64,000 nucleotides of DNA. Source: Rhizobium etli_C (GTDB lineage Bacteria > Pseudomonadota > Alphaproteobacteria > Rhizobiales > Rhizobiaceae). Made by a program: the position numbers and the translations under genes. Location: the NCBI RefSeq assembly GCF_014198605.1, contig NZ_JACIHU010000018.1. One strand, 5' to 3'. The notes below the pieces were generated by a model. The model made no database searches. It was not told the DNA's origin and saw nothing but the letters and a program-made list of their open reading frames with translations. Shown one piece after another: positions 1 to 8,532 of this stretch. The stretch's first letter is position 1. Every line of letters begins with the position of its first letter.

Positions 1-12
1 TCGTTCTGGTAT

Positions 13-42
13 TAATGTCAGCACTAATGCTGGTTCTAATGC
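13..42. repeat. three TAATG units at the window edge
   Basis: TAATG occurs at about positions 13, 25 and 38, a spacing of 12-13 bases. The stretch is also loosely symmetric: TCTGG lies near its left end and CCAGA near its right end. It sits just upstream of a umuC remnant. It may be a degenerate operator or short repeat, but the window edge cuts off the context. Confidence 0.2.
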
Positions 43-79
43 CAGAACATCGCCTGATTTGGCCGATCAGCAAAAACAG

Positions 80-682
80 CTCACCGTACGCTCACGAAAG
101 AACGGTGGCCGAGTTGCGCGGGATTCCCTGCATCGAGATCCAGGATGTCGAGCCGACCCGGAAAGGGATGGCCGTCACCCGATCTGCAGGAAGCCCGATG
201 ACATCGCTCGCTTTCCTGCAACAGGCGATCACGGCTCACGCCACCATGGCGGCCGAGAAGCTGCGCCGCCATGGTCTCGTTGCCTCGCATATGACTGTCT
301 TCTTCCACACTAACGTCTTCAATAACACTCCGCGCGACAGCTCCTCGAGGACGGCCAAGCTATCGCCGCCGTCGAACTCGACGATGGCGCTGGTGCAGAC
401 CGCGCTCCGGTGCGCCCAGAAGGCATGGAAGGGGAATAGAGAAAGGAACGGGTTCGCATACACGAAAGCTGGCGTGATGCTCGACGACCTGGTGCCGGAG
501 GAACTGGCCCCGGTCGATCTCTTCGCCCATGAGCAAGCGAAGTCGGCGTAAACGACAAGTGGGGCAAGAAGACCCTGATCCTTGCCAGCGAGGGCTTCAG
601 GCAGTCGTTCGCGACAAAGGCCGATATGCGGTCACCGCGATACACGACCCGGCTTGCCGATCTTCCTGTCGTTCGCGCATAG
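80..682 (+). pseudogene. umuC-type Y-family DNA polymerase, C-terminal remnant
   Basis: The translation from about base 90 matches the C-terminal half of UmuC/DinB-like translesion polymerases. It includes the little-finger stretch around RGIPCIEIQDVEP, then AAEKLRRHGL and KAGVMLDDL. The palm with its catalytic acidic residues is absent, so the gene is 5'-truncated. A one-base frameshift near 545 moves the conserved tail (VNDKWGKKTLILASEG, then SPRYTTRLADLP) into another frame, ending with TAG at 680-682. In the family these polymerases act at stalled forks during the SOS response. This copy cannot make an active enzyme. It is one of four DNA-repair remnants or genes in the left half of the window. 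Confidence 0.75.
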
Positions 683-688
683 TCGACC

Positions 689-1165
689 ATGACCGATAGT
701 CACACTTACCGCGTCGAGATCTGGGATGATCCGCCTGAAGCCGGAGGATCTATGATCGAGGTCATCGCGACCTCGACGAGCTTCCCGGTGTCCTGCGCCG
801 CGCCGAAGGCCGCGATCCGGGAGCGTCCCGGCAAGTACATCGTTCACATGAACGGCAGACATCGCATGAGCTGCGAACTGGCACCGGATCCGTCAGTGCC
901 GTTGAAGCCTCGGCCGATCAAGGTCGGGCCGGATCCTTATCCGGAAAGCCTCAACGACCCGAAATGGACGTTCGCCAACCTGCCGGAATGGCAGACGCTG
1001 GCAATCCATTGCCGGAGCTGCGACCGAGTGGCGCCTGTCGATCGATGGGAAATGTCGCGGAAGCATGGCAAGCAGACCGTCATCACCAGTCTGTTGCCCA
1101 AGCTCCGCTGCGAGTGCGGGGTCAAGGGCGATTGCGAATGGAAAATGGGCAGGCTACCTCGGTAG
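689..1165 (+). CDS. conserved hypothetical protein with Cys pairs
   Basis: This 158-residue frame starts six bases after the umuC remnant ends. Residues about 109-140 hold a CRSC pair and a CECG pair separated by a basic stretch, which looks like a small zinc ribbon. The N-terminal part is mixed beta-rich with no signal peptide or membrane segment. I do not recognise the family. Its position suggests it was once cotranscribed with umuC. A DNA- or RNA-binding role is possible from the Cys pairs alone, but this is a guess. Confidence 0.5.
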   Translation: MTDSHTYRVEIWDDPPEAGGSMIEVIATSTSFPVSCAAPKAAIRERPGKYIVHMNGRHRMSCELAPDPSVPLKPRPIKVGPDPYPESLNDPKWTFANLPEWQTLAIHCRSCDRVAPVDRWEMSRKHGKQTVITSLLPKLRCECGVKGDCEWKMGRLPR

Positions 1166-1191
1166 CTTGAACATCGGGGGCTACCCGAAAA

Positions 1192-1512
1192 TTACAGGTC
1201 TCCGCGAAGTTTAGGCGAAGGAGTGCCCTGCATCTTATCATGCCAGAGCTGCGGCGGCACCTCGAATGCCTTCTCTCCGCTTCCCGGCACCACTGGCCGG
1301 ACCTCGAACCGGGCGACTACGTGATCGTGTTCGTCAAGCAGGGCGGCCATAAAGGGCGGCTTCTTGCCTTTCATATCGCTGAAGCGCGTATACAGTGCCT
1401 GGCAAGCTTCCTCTTTCACCTGGGCGATATCATCTCCGGTCAATGGGACATCCGTGTGCTTGGTGTCCCCAAATGCCGCTCGATAGAATTTCAGCATATA
1501 AATTTCGGTCAT
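1192..1512 (-). CDS. hypothetical protein, 106 residues
   Basis: I chose the ATG at 1512 because a good ribosome site (GGAGGA) lies seven or eight bases upstream; the frame remains open for 33 more codons without such a site. The product begins MTEIYMLKFYRAAFGD and is a small soluble mixed alpha/beta protein with no recognised domain. It lies downstream of the nuclease-like gene at 1553-2020 in the same orientation with a 40-base gap. It may be the last gene of a minus-strand operon that starts near 3.4 kb. Confidence 0.55.
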   Translation of the reverse strand: MTEIYMLKFYRAAFGDTKHTDVPLTGDDIAQVKEEACQALYTRFSDMKGKKPPFMAALLDEHDHVVARFEVRPVVPGSGEKAFEVPPQLWHDKMQGTPSPKLRGDL

Positions 1513-1552
1513 CAGATTCCTCCGTTCGTACAAAATGGCTTCTGGGCAGATC

Positions 1553-2020
1553 CTAGATTTCGGTCGCAATGGCGGCCGGAGCCGCACTTGGGGCAAGCGC
1601 CGAAAAGTCATTGGGGCGGATTAATTTCCTGACCTCGGGCGGGTAGCGGTTTCCTCCACCGATGTAGTCTCTGAACGTCGCGAGAGCTTGCTCGTTGGTC
1701 AGGAGATAGAAGGTTGGTGCCATGATTCTCAGGTCAAGCTCGATGAAAATGAAAAAGTCAGCATCGCCCTTCGTCTGCATGTCCATCGGCCAACGCGTTA
1801 TTTCTGTCGGCCGTTTCAGGAACTGTCTCGTCTTCACCTCGATCGACCGAGGCTGCCCTTCAACTACGACCATCACGTCATGGCCGGGTGCGCCCTCCGG
1901 GCTCATATAGGCGGCTAGCCCAAGGGTGTTGAGTTTCGCTACCGTGAGCAGCTCACCCAGCGTGCCCGCTTGTTGAGATGATAGTTTCGCCAATGGTCGT
2001 GGTTCCTCAATAGCGGACAT
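1553..2020 (-). CDS. predicted PD-(D/E)XK nuclease-fold protein
   Basis: The 155-residue product shows the arrangement of the restriction-endonuclease-like fold: a helix with the acidic GELLTVAKL segment (about residues 22-30), a loop GAPGHDVMVVV with the metal-binding Asp (about 43-53), then IEVKT with the E-x-K pair (about 60-64). These are the core residues of Holliday-junction resolvase- and Vsr/Mrr-like nucleases. The rest is short, so it is probably a single-domain enzyme or a partner of the neighbouring genes. It is 17 bases from the 286-residue gene upstream. Target and biological role are unknown; phage defence, DNA repair and mobile-element functions are all possible. Confidence 0.6.
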   Translation of the reverse strand: MSAIEEPRPLAKLSSQQAGTLGELLTVAKLNTLGLAAYMSPEGAPGHDVMVVVEGQPRSIEVKTRQFLKRPTEITRWPMDMQTKGDADFFIFIELDLRIMAPTFYLLTNEQALATFRDYIGGGNRYPPEVRKLIRPNDFSALAPSAAPAAIATEI

Positions 2021-2037
2021 GCTTCATTATTCCAGAT

Positions 2038-2898
2038 TCAGAAGTCGCGGAGCTTTCCATCTGGATCCATGTAGAGGCCATCTCCAACGAATACCGGATC
2101 CTCGCCATTGCCGCCGAGATCGGTATAGAATTGGTCCTCGCGACCTGCATCTTTATCCTTGGCATCCAGAACTATTGGGCCACGATCCCAGCGAATCATA
2201 TCGTTGTCCGTGTAAGTATGCGGTCCAAACAACTCGCCGCGAGAATTCAGCGGAATTGCCTCAATTTCATTCGCAAACCCGCAGGTCTTGCACCTCATCA
2301 GCCGCTTGACCACTTCCGAAGTGGCTCGGTCCCCGGGTATCCCCTTAAAGACTTCTCGCGCTCTGAAAGTCGCTGAGTGTCCGCACCCACATTCCACCTG
2401 CATGTACATGCCTAGGCGAATCCATTCCCCAATGTGCGCCAAGCGTGCCTCGTAAGACGCGATAACCCTCTCGGCATTGTCCACATCAGCAGTAACATCG
2501 TGATCCGGGGCTATCACATAGTGGATGCGGGAGATCGCGTCGCTCAGGTTCGCAGACGTAATACGTTTCCCCCTGATGACTCGGCTACCTTTAGGCATTA
2601 GGTCATGGGCAATGTACATATCCCAGATCGTACGACCGAATGGTTTTCCCGCCTTGGAAATGTCGACAGCATCACAGGTCAAATTTTGCATTGTCCATTG
2701 CTGGTTTTCCGGGGTATTGGCCCGAAAATGAGTTTGGTGCGTGTAGAGCGCCTTACGACCTTCGCTCCCTACTGAAATGTCGATCATCTGAAGCATCCCC
2801 TTCAGACGATCCATCAGAGCCACAATCTCTCTGAGCGTCCTTCCTCCGAGGACAACTGTCTCTTCGTCCGGGGTGTCGATCTTCACATGCTTATTCAT
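2038..2898 (-). CDS. hypothetical protein with zinc-ribbon motif
   Basis: This is an intact 286-residue frame. Around residues 168-205 it has CGCG and CKTC pairs separated by about 30 residues, the spacing of a rubredoxin-like zinc ribbon. The N-terminal 40 residues contain LREIVALMDRLKGML, likely helical. There is no signal peptide or membrane segment. Its start overlaps the end of the 77-residue gene upstream by eight bases, so translation is probably coupled, and the PD-(D/E)XK gene follows. I do not recognise the family. The neighbourhood suggests a shared function in nucleic-acid handling, which is inference. Confidence 0.6.
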   Translation of the reverse strand: MNKHVKIDTPDEETVVLGGRTLREIVALMDRLKGMLQMIDISVGSEGRKALYTHQTHFRANTPENQQWTMQNLTCDAVDISKAGKPFGRTIWDMYIAHDLMPKGSRVIRGKRITSANLSDAISRIHYVIAPDHDVTADVDNAERVIASYEARLAHIGEWIRLGMYMQVECGCGHSATFRAREVFKGIPGDRATSEVVKRLMRCKTCGFANEIEAIPLNSRGELFGPHTYTDNDMIRWDRGPIVLDAKDKDAGREDQFYTDLGGNGEDPVFVGDGLYMDPDGKLRDF

Positions 2899-3124
2899 GG
2901 GAACGTCCCTCCACGACCCCCAGAACCTGCACCCGCGGCCCCAGCCCCGTTGTGCCGTCGTCGGCAGGATATCGGAGGTGATTTGCCGTTACGTGGACTG
3001 CCATCAGCGCCATGGCCGCCGACTTGCATTGCACTTGATAGCGCACGCCATCCAGAGCGAATGTCGCCCGAGCTGGCCCGAACTGCAGGCTGATCGTGTG
3101 GTAGACGTCGGGGTGAGAGACCAT
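2891..3124 (-). CDS. small hypothetical protein, 77 residues
   Basis: A short soluble frame beginning MVSHPDVYHTISLQFG. It overlaps the next gene (2038-2898) by eight bases, which argues that it is translated. No domain is recognised. The upstream gene ends 11 bases away, so it fits the same operon. Confidence 0.4.
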   Translation of the reverse strand: MVSHPDVYHTISLQFGPARATFALDGVRYQVQCKSAAMALMAVHVTANHLRYPADDGTTGLGPRVQVLGVVEGRSHE

Positions 3125-3134
3125 GATGAGCTTC

Positions 3135-3455
3135 TCAAACTACACCGGGCACGGATGTCGTCCAGGCATTGTCCCGGCCACTCGCCCGAACCTTGTCGAA
3201 GGTTTCGGTCATGGACTGAGGCGGCCATTGATCGAAGGCCATGAGTGCCTGAATCTTGCGATCGAGGAAGCGCCCGGGCTTTCCCGTGGCTAGATCTTCC
3301 ATGATCTCGAAATAGGCGACCTTGCGTGGCCGCCTGTTCTCCGGCTTCCGATGCTCTGCGGCCAGCAGGCGACCTTCCTCGCCTTCGGCATCTGCCTCGT
3401 TCGCTCTGCGATGCAGTCCGAACGACCGCAGAACGTTTCCCTTGAATGTCGCCAT
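3135..3455 (-). CDS. hypothetical basic protein, about 106 residues
   Basis: The frame is open from 3701, but the ATG at 3455 (MATFKGNVLRSFGLHRR) follows an AGGGG ribosome site and gives a product of more usual composition. The longer version would overlap a divergent gene. The protein is rich in Arg and Glu, has a charged helical middle and no cysteine clusters. I cannot assign it. It is the first gene of the small minus-strand operon that includes the nuclease-like protein. Confidence 0.4.
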   Translation of the reverse strand: MATFKGNVLRSFGLHRRANEADAEGEEGRLLAAEHRKPENRRPRKVAYFEIMEDLATGKPGRFLDRKIQALMAFDQWPPQSMTETFDKVRASGRDNAWTTSVPGVV

Positions 3456-3736
3456 GCACCCCTGCCCGCGAAAGTCCCTGAAATATCGAGCTTTCTGCCC
3501 CTGCGATGAACCTAACCCGCCTTCGCTACCAATCACACATACGAAGTTTGCGCCAGCCTGAGTGCCGATAAGCTTCGTTCTCGGAACCCAGAAATGACAA
3601 CCCTCCTGTTCGAAGGTCGCATAGGATCGCAGGAATCTAGCCCGCATGAACCCCCTGGATGAAATTCTAGCATTACTTGCATTGATTACCATTGCATGCA
3701 ATCTTTTACAGTGGGCAAATCTGGGGGCGACGTGCT

Positions 3737-4196
3737 ATGCGGCGGATGTATTCGGTCGTACTTTCCTGCGTAATAATTTTGACAAGCGGTTACTCGGCAT
3801 GGGCTCAAGATGCGGGAGGGCTACCACCTCCTCGTGGACCAGGAAATGCAGTGGGAAGAGATGCCCGCCGTACCGTGGGAAGATCTGAGCGATGAGGCAA
3901 AAAGAGCTATCGAGGGCCGGGCAAAGTTAAATAATCGAAAGCGTGGGCTTCGGGTCGAGACTGGCGTAATTCAGGAAAAGTGCCTTATCTCCTACGATGA
4001 TAGCCACCAGATCCATTCAGTCCACACAGTGATAGAATGGAACTATCAGAAAGTCGTCACCACGATGAAGAAGCTTGAGCACTGCTACAAGCTCACTTTG
4101 ACTGGCCCTGTCACGGACTTCGTGGGCGAGGAGCTCAAAGCAAAGTTCAGTGGGACTGTAACGCACGAAAGCCATTGGGTTTTCTGGGATCTCTAG
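3737..4196 (+). pseudogene. possible secreted protein, frameshifted
   Basis: The frame from the ATG at 3737 encodes a clear signal peptide (MRRMYSVVLSCVIILTSGYS, cleavage after AWA). It leaves register and ends at 3895. A second frame from 3810 to 4196 carries a sensible soluble domain with two cysteines and the ending SHWVFWDL. The simplest reading is one periplasmic protein with a frameshift between about 3820 and 3880. The alternative is that the downstream frame is a separate cytoplasmic gene. Its orientation is opposite to its neighbours. No family recognised. Confidence 0.35.
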
Positions 4197-4259
4197 CCCT
4201 GAACCCCTCGATTACCACCAGAGCCCTCATTTCTGGACTCTGGCCGCAGGCCAAAAAAA

Positions 4260-5267
4260 TCACTTCCCTCGACGCTCGTCGATCAGGCGATCGATCTCGG
4301 CTTCGGCCGCCATTGCGCTTTCATCTAATGCCTCGCGGAGCTGGGCAGTATGCTCCATGAACGCGGCGTAGTTCTCCAGCGCCACATTCGGATTTCCCTT
4401 CGAACGGAGCCGAGCGACCTGTCGCTCCCAGCTCGGAATGGGATCCTTCTTGAAGCGCACCGGGTAATTTGCACAGCCATTGGAACAACAGCCCCGGCGC
4501 TCTTTCATCGATGGCGAACCCTTTGGCCTGCGCAAACTTGCGGCCTTCTTCGGAGAATGCAAGCGGCCACGTCTGGCACTCGACTGTTGCCTGATCTCGC
4601 GTCTGTCGCTGACTGGCGTAGACACCCTCGGCCACGATATCGAAGTTGGTGTCCTGCTCATTGACGATCTGCTGCATGTTGTCAGCCAGCGCCCGGATCG
4701 TATCGGCCTTCTTATGATTGCACTGCGCCTCCATCGTCTGGCACGCCTTCGCGAAATCATCCTGCTGGGCGGGGAGTAGTCGCCGCGGTTGGTGAAATAC
4801 TTCTTCGATCTCTCCGGAAGCTGGATACCAACCAAGTAGCCGAAAGAGCGAATCGGATAAGCCCGCAGAACAGCGCAGGCAGTAGAGAAATAGAGGCGAG
4901 AGAGGGCTGGCAGGATCGCTTCGTGCTGCAGGCCGACGTGGTACAGCTCATTCCGAAAGTCGTGCATGATCGCAACCGTTCGCGCCTGCTCTTCGGTTAG
5001 TAGGCCTTCGAGCTTCGCGAACTTGAGCTTCGCCTCAATGACTCGGCCCATCGCCTCTTCCAGTTCCTTCGTGTGCTGATACCTCTCGCGTACGATCCAC
5101 GATGCCTTCAGCTCGCTGTGCTTGTTCTTCGCAAGCTCGTGCATAGTTAGCTCGATGACATTGTCGGTCAGCATCAGGCCGAACCGGGCGTCGTGGACGC
5201 CGCTCTTCTGGATATGCTCAAGGGCAAGATCCATCTGGTCCAGCACGCTCGCAAGGAACTTCAGCAT
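4260..5267 (-). pseudogene. hypothetical protein with two compensating frameshifts
   Basis: The first 165 residues (MLKFLASVLDQMDLALEHIQ onward, with MHDFRNELYHVG) form a helical protein resembling HEPN-like or abortive-infection-type helical domains, although I cannot prove this. Between about 4770 and 4490 the meaningful sequence is in another frame (MEAQCNHKKADTIRALADNM). It returns to the first frame from about 4480 to the stop at 4260, where the ending is again charged and helical. The first frame is low-complexity Arg/Ser between these points. So two indels of opposite sign flank about 280 bases. The gene starts four bases after its upstream neighbour ends. The RNxxYH-like stretch RNELYH is typical of HEPN RNases (R-x4-6-H), which makes this worth checking. 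Confidence 0.5.
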
Positions 5268-5271
5268 GAGA

Positions 5272-5994
5272 TCAGCCCAGGTCGATCTCGTCGGCCGCCT
5301 TGCGGGCGCGATCGTCGATAAACTGGTTCATTGAGCGCTGACGATGCATGTCAATCTGGGCGGCCATGTCGAGGACGTCCTGCATCCAGTCACCGACCTT
5401 GAGGCCTTTTACGTCGGAGAAATGCCACTCGGAATAGTCCTTCATGAGGTCTTTGGTGACATCGAACTTTGCAACACACAGATCGCCTGCGAAGAAGTGA
5501 ACCTCGCCTGTGTAGTAGGGATCCCCTGGGGCCGATGACAAGCCTTCGTCCTGGAAAACGAGGCAATAAGGCCTATCCTTGAATGTGAAGTGGTTCGTGG
5601 TCACCTCGATACGGCGCACGCCGATCTCCTCCTGTGTTCGGGAGGACTTGATGTTGCTCGCGTCGAAGCCGACCCATTTCATGAAGTCGTCGCGCTGGCT
5701 CCATGCGTGCCAGTGGGCCATGTGTTCCGGGAGGCAACGCCCGAGAGCGTAAGCTATCCGACCTTCACTCACTACCTTGCGTGCGATCTCGACCTTTCGA
5801 TGAGCTGCCTTCAGCTCTTGGTCAGGCGGCGGCTGATGCGCAGCATACGAGGCGTCTGCATAGGAGCGCAGAGACGCCGCCAGCTTCTTCGCAGCGTCCT
5901 CAAGCTCTTCCTGTTTCGATTTCGGCTCGACCTTGAGGACAGGCGTCTCCTGCCTTTTCTCGACTACCTGTGCTTTTTTCTTTTTCCAGAACAT
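5272..5994 (-). CDS. hypothetical protein with charged coiled N-terminus
   Basis: I start at the ATG at 5994 (MFWKKKKAQVVEKRQ), which has a GGGGAGCGGG ribosome site. The frame upstream of it is Arg/Ser-rich and non-coding in character. The 240-residue product has a Lys-rich start, a helical region to about residue 75, then a globular mixed domain with FFAGDLCVAKFDVTKDLM and a helical C-terminus. No membrane segment. It is followed four bases later by the frameshifted gene at 4260-5267, so the two were an operon. Family unknown. Confidence 0.5.
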   Translation of the reverse strand: MFWKKKKAQVVEKRQETPVLKVEPKSKQEELEDAAKKLAASLRSYADASYAAHQPPPDQELKAAHRKVEIARKVVSEGRIAYALGRCLPEHMAHWHAWSQRDDFMKWVGFDASNIKSSRTQEEIGVRRIEVTTNHFTFKDRPYCLVFQDEGLSSAPGDPYYTGEVHFFAGDLCVAKFDVTKDLMKDYSEWHFSDVKGLKVGDWMQDVLDMAAQIDMHRQRSMNQFIDDRARKAADEIDLG

Positions 5995-6221
5995 CCCGCT
6001 CCCCCGATTTGGCATGACCATAGCATCAGGCGTACTGATGCGGGAGTGTGTTCGATGGACTTGCAACCTGCGGCGCCGACAGCAATCATGAGCTTGCGGA
6101 GATCCACCCCGCCGCCTGATGATTTCCAAAGGCCAGCCTCTCCGGAGGCAGTGAAAACTCGATTGCGTCGAGACGATTGCGCGACACAAGGAAGGCCCGC
6201 CAACCGGAGGCGGGCTTATCT

Positions 6222-7171
6222 TTACAGGACGACGGAAGCAGTCGGGACGAGGCGGCGGGCTGTGACTCCTCCGCCGTCTCGGGCGAGGATTTCGACGAGA
6301 GCAGAGTTAGCTCCGTTGACGAAGAGGTTGCGGAAGACGGGTTCGAACTTCGCATGGGAGAACGTCATATCAGGCAGCTTGATGTCGGCCAGCGTGCCCG
6401 CGAGGTAGTCAGCAATTCGAATAAATTCAGCGTACTCGTCCTTTCCGTCCCATCCAGGTAGCCCGAAATGAAACTCAGGCTCGAGGGCATCCTGACCATT
6501 CATCATCCGGTGAAGATGGAAGTAGAGAAAGGAGAGGTCGAAAGCCACCTTATCGTGCTTGTCGAACATGGCGTCCCGATCGCTGATCCAGCGGACGAAC
6601 TTCGGCTTCTTTTTGACTGCCAGATGACGACAGACAATCGATGCAAGGCAGCGCAGAGAAGTATCTGCCGAGCCAAATTGGAATTTCGGGAACGCCTTTT
6701 CATCTCGGTCTGGAAGCTTGCCAGACGCTTGTCCACTGCCCGGTAATGATCAGCCTTTTCAGGGATCATTGCCGCCATCTGTGAGACGACTTCCCGCATG
6801 TCATCAAGTGCGCCGCGGATGTTGTCGTCAGTCATGTAGTCACGGAGCAGCTTGGATTTCTTCTCGACCAGGTAGCTGATGCTGAACACGACAGGGCAGC
6901 TTAGGTACGCGATGAGGCCTTCCGACGATGACCGAGATCCTTTGATATCGCTGGGCGCTACCCCTGCGATGTATTCCGCGATGTTGGCCTGAGTATCGTG
7001 GTTGAGAACTATCGCGAAGGCAAAAGTGTCATTTGCCTTGCTCGGATCTCCAATGCGGTAGTCCGAGAACACGTTCCAAGCGAGCCCCTCGGGAAACTGC
7101 TGAAACCATGCTTCGAGATCGGCCGAGATGGTCCGGTACACTGTTTCGAGCAGGTTGATCAGTTCGAACAT
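6222..7171 (-). pseudogene. hypothetical protein, frameshifted near 6650
   Basis: The frame from 7171 (MFELINLLETVYRTISADLE) codes about 170 sensible residues, up to KRLASFQTEMKRRSRNSN, then turns to Ser/Arg-rich noise. The continuation is in another frame ending at 6222 (KFVRWISDRDAMFDKHDKV, FHFGLPGWDGKDEYAEFI). One indel between about 6590 and 6690 explains this. The complete protein would be about 315 residues, soluble and mainly helical, with no recognised motif. It starts seven bases after the zeta-like gene, so the two belong to one transcript. Confidence 0.5.
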
Positions 7172-7178
7172 GCCACTC

Positions 7179-7889
7179 TCACTTCATGCCCGTAGGCTTC
7201 GGCTTGTGACCAGGTGAAGGCTTCGGACTATCGGGAACCGCGTCATTGCTTTGACGGACGGCCAACTTCGGCGCCTTTCGAAACCCGGTGTCGTATCGAA
7301 CGAGACCGTATGCCTCGCAGACCTTGGCCGACATGAGGGCGTGCAGCTCTTGGCTGTCATCGATGTTGAAGGACTGGACCACGCCAGAACTGATCGCGAA
7401 GACCTCGTGCGGCTCAAGCCCCGAGTTGTCGATCAGCAGGACTTCATCCGCGATCCGGAGAGCTTCGGTCAGGTTCTCGAAGGATCCTTTATGCCGCCTG
7501 CGGATATTCTCCTCAGGAATGTCGTGGCCGCCCTTGAGGACGCGCTGCTTGACACGTTCGACGTTCGTCTCAACGGAATCTAAGGCAACGTAATAGAGGC
7601 CCACCGTAAACCCGGCCGCCTTTGCTTCCTGCATCAACCGGATTGAGTGCTGGCTGCTCAGTGTCGTCTCGAAGATGAAGGATTGCCGGGTTTCGATCAT
7701 CTCGGCAATTTTTCGGAGGGCTGCTCTGCCAGCGTGCATGTCGGTCGATCTGCCGTCACCGCTCGCGGGCATCGCCTTCGCGATCTCGTCAGCGTTGATC
7801 CATACGCCTTCGAGCTTCAGCTTTGGGAAAGCCGATGACTTGCCGGAGCCGTTCGGCCCTGCGAGGAGGATGCACGACAGTTCCGACAT
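7179..7889 (-). CDS. zeta-toxin-family P-loop kinase
   Basis: The 236-residue product opens with a Walker A loop, GPNGSGKSS (residues 11-19). INADEIA follows at about 32 and ETTLSS at about 74, the pattern of zeta/PezT kinases, where an Asp and the substrate-binding ETT segment lie behind the P-loop. Later, RVKQRVLKGGHDIPEENIRRR is the lid with arginines, typical of this family. Zeta toxins phosphorylate UDP-N-acetylglucosamine and block wall synthesis; many chromosomal relatives are uncharacterised. The C-terminus is a Pro/Lys-rich tail. A 57-residue gene ends ten bases upstream and could encode its control protein. Kinase family: confident. Toxin role: inferred. Confidence 0.75.
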   Translation of the reverse strand: MSELSCILLAGPNGSGKSSAFPKLKLEGVWINADEIAKAMPASGDGRSTDMHAGRAALRKIAEMIETRQSFIFETTLSSQHSIRLMQEAKAAGFTVGLYYVALDSVETNVERVKQRVLKGGHDIPEENIRRRHKGSFENLTEALRIADEVLLIDNSGLEPHEVFAISSGVVQSFNIDDSQELHALMSAKVCEAYGLVRYDTGFRKAPKLAVRQSNDAVPDSPKPSPGHKPKPTGMK

Positions 7890-7899
7890 GGAGCGATTG

Positions 7900-8073
7900 C
7901 TACCTCACGGTAGCCGGAGCACGTTCCTTGCGCTCGCGCTTGGCCTTGTCCTTCGCCTCGTTCTGGCGGTCCTTGGCGGAGATCGTCAGGCCCATGCGTC
8001 GGCTCTCGGCAAGAGCTTCCCGGCCGATCTGCTTCAGGGCATCCTTGTTCTCACGATATTTCTGCAAAAGCAT
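7900..8073 (-). CDS. 57-residue basic protein upstream of the zeta-like kinase
   Basis: The frame starts with ATG at 8073 behind an AGGAG site at a spacing of seven bases and ends with TAG at 7900-7902, ten bases before the zeta-like start. It begins MLLQKYRENKDALKQIGREA and continues as a highly charged, fully helical chain ending in a basic tail. The size, position and charge fit an antitoxin or a small kinase partner. It does not resemble the acidic epsilon antitoxin that I know. Function inferred only from context. Confidence 0.5.
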   Translation of the reverse strand: MLLQKYRENKDALKQIGREALAESRRMGLTISAKDRQNEAKDKAKRERKERAPATVR

Positions 8074-8127
8074 CGACGATCTCCTTTCCTGCCCTTCAAC
8101 ATAATGCGTTCGGCCGTCGGCTGCAAA

Positions 8128-8379
8128 TCAGGGCTTCGGAGTACCAACTTCAAATTCCAGACCGTCCATCTCGATATCGACGGCGGCGAAATATTTGCCG
8201 TCGTAAGCCGGGAGCTGCTCGGGAAACGCCCCGGTTCCGAAGGCGGTGAACGTCGCCATCTTGATATTCCCAGCCCGTACCAAAGGATTGAACAGATCCA
8301 GCGAGAAGCGGATCCCGAATTTGTCGCTGGTGCGCTTTGCGATCTCACCGTCGATCACCGCGATAATCTGCTGCAGCAT
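8128..8379 (-). CDS. small hypothetical protein, 83 residues
   Basis: The frame begins MLQQIIAVIDGEIAKRTSDK with a GGAG site about ten bases upstream. It is soluble, mixed alpha/beta, with no cysteine clusters. It is probably the first gene of the transcript that continues with the 57-residue gene and the zeta-like kinase (gap 54 bases). The family is not recognised. Confidence 0.4.
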   Translation of the reverse strand: MLQQIIAVIDGEIAKRTSDKFGIRFSLDLFNPLVRAGNIKMATFTAFGTGAFPEQLPAYDGKYFAAVDIEMDGLEFEVGTPKP

Positions 8380-8532
8380 TGAAAGATGTCTCCGATTTCA
8401 ATGCCGCAAGCTCTTGCATCATTCACGGCCGACGGCAACACTGGATATCAACGGGTCGCGGGAGACGGCCTGTCTTCGGATAAAGCCCACTCGGCATCAC
8501 CCGTTCCTATCTCTGAGCCTAGACCCCGCTGA

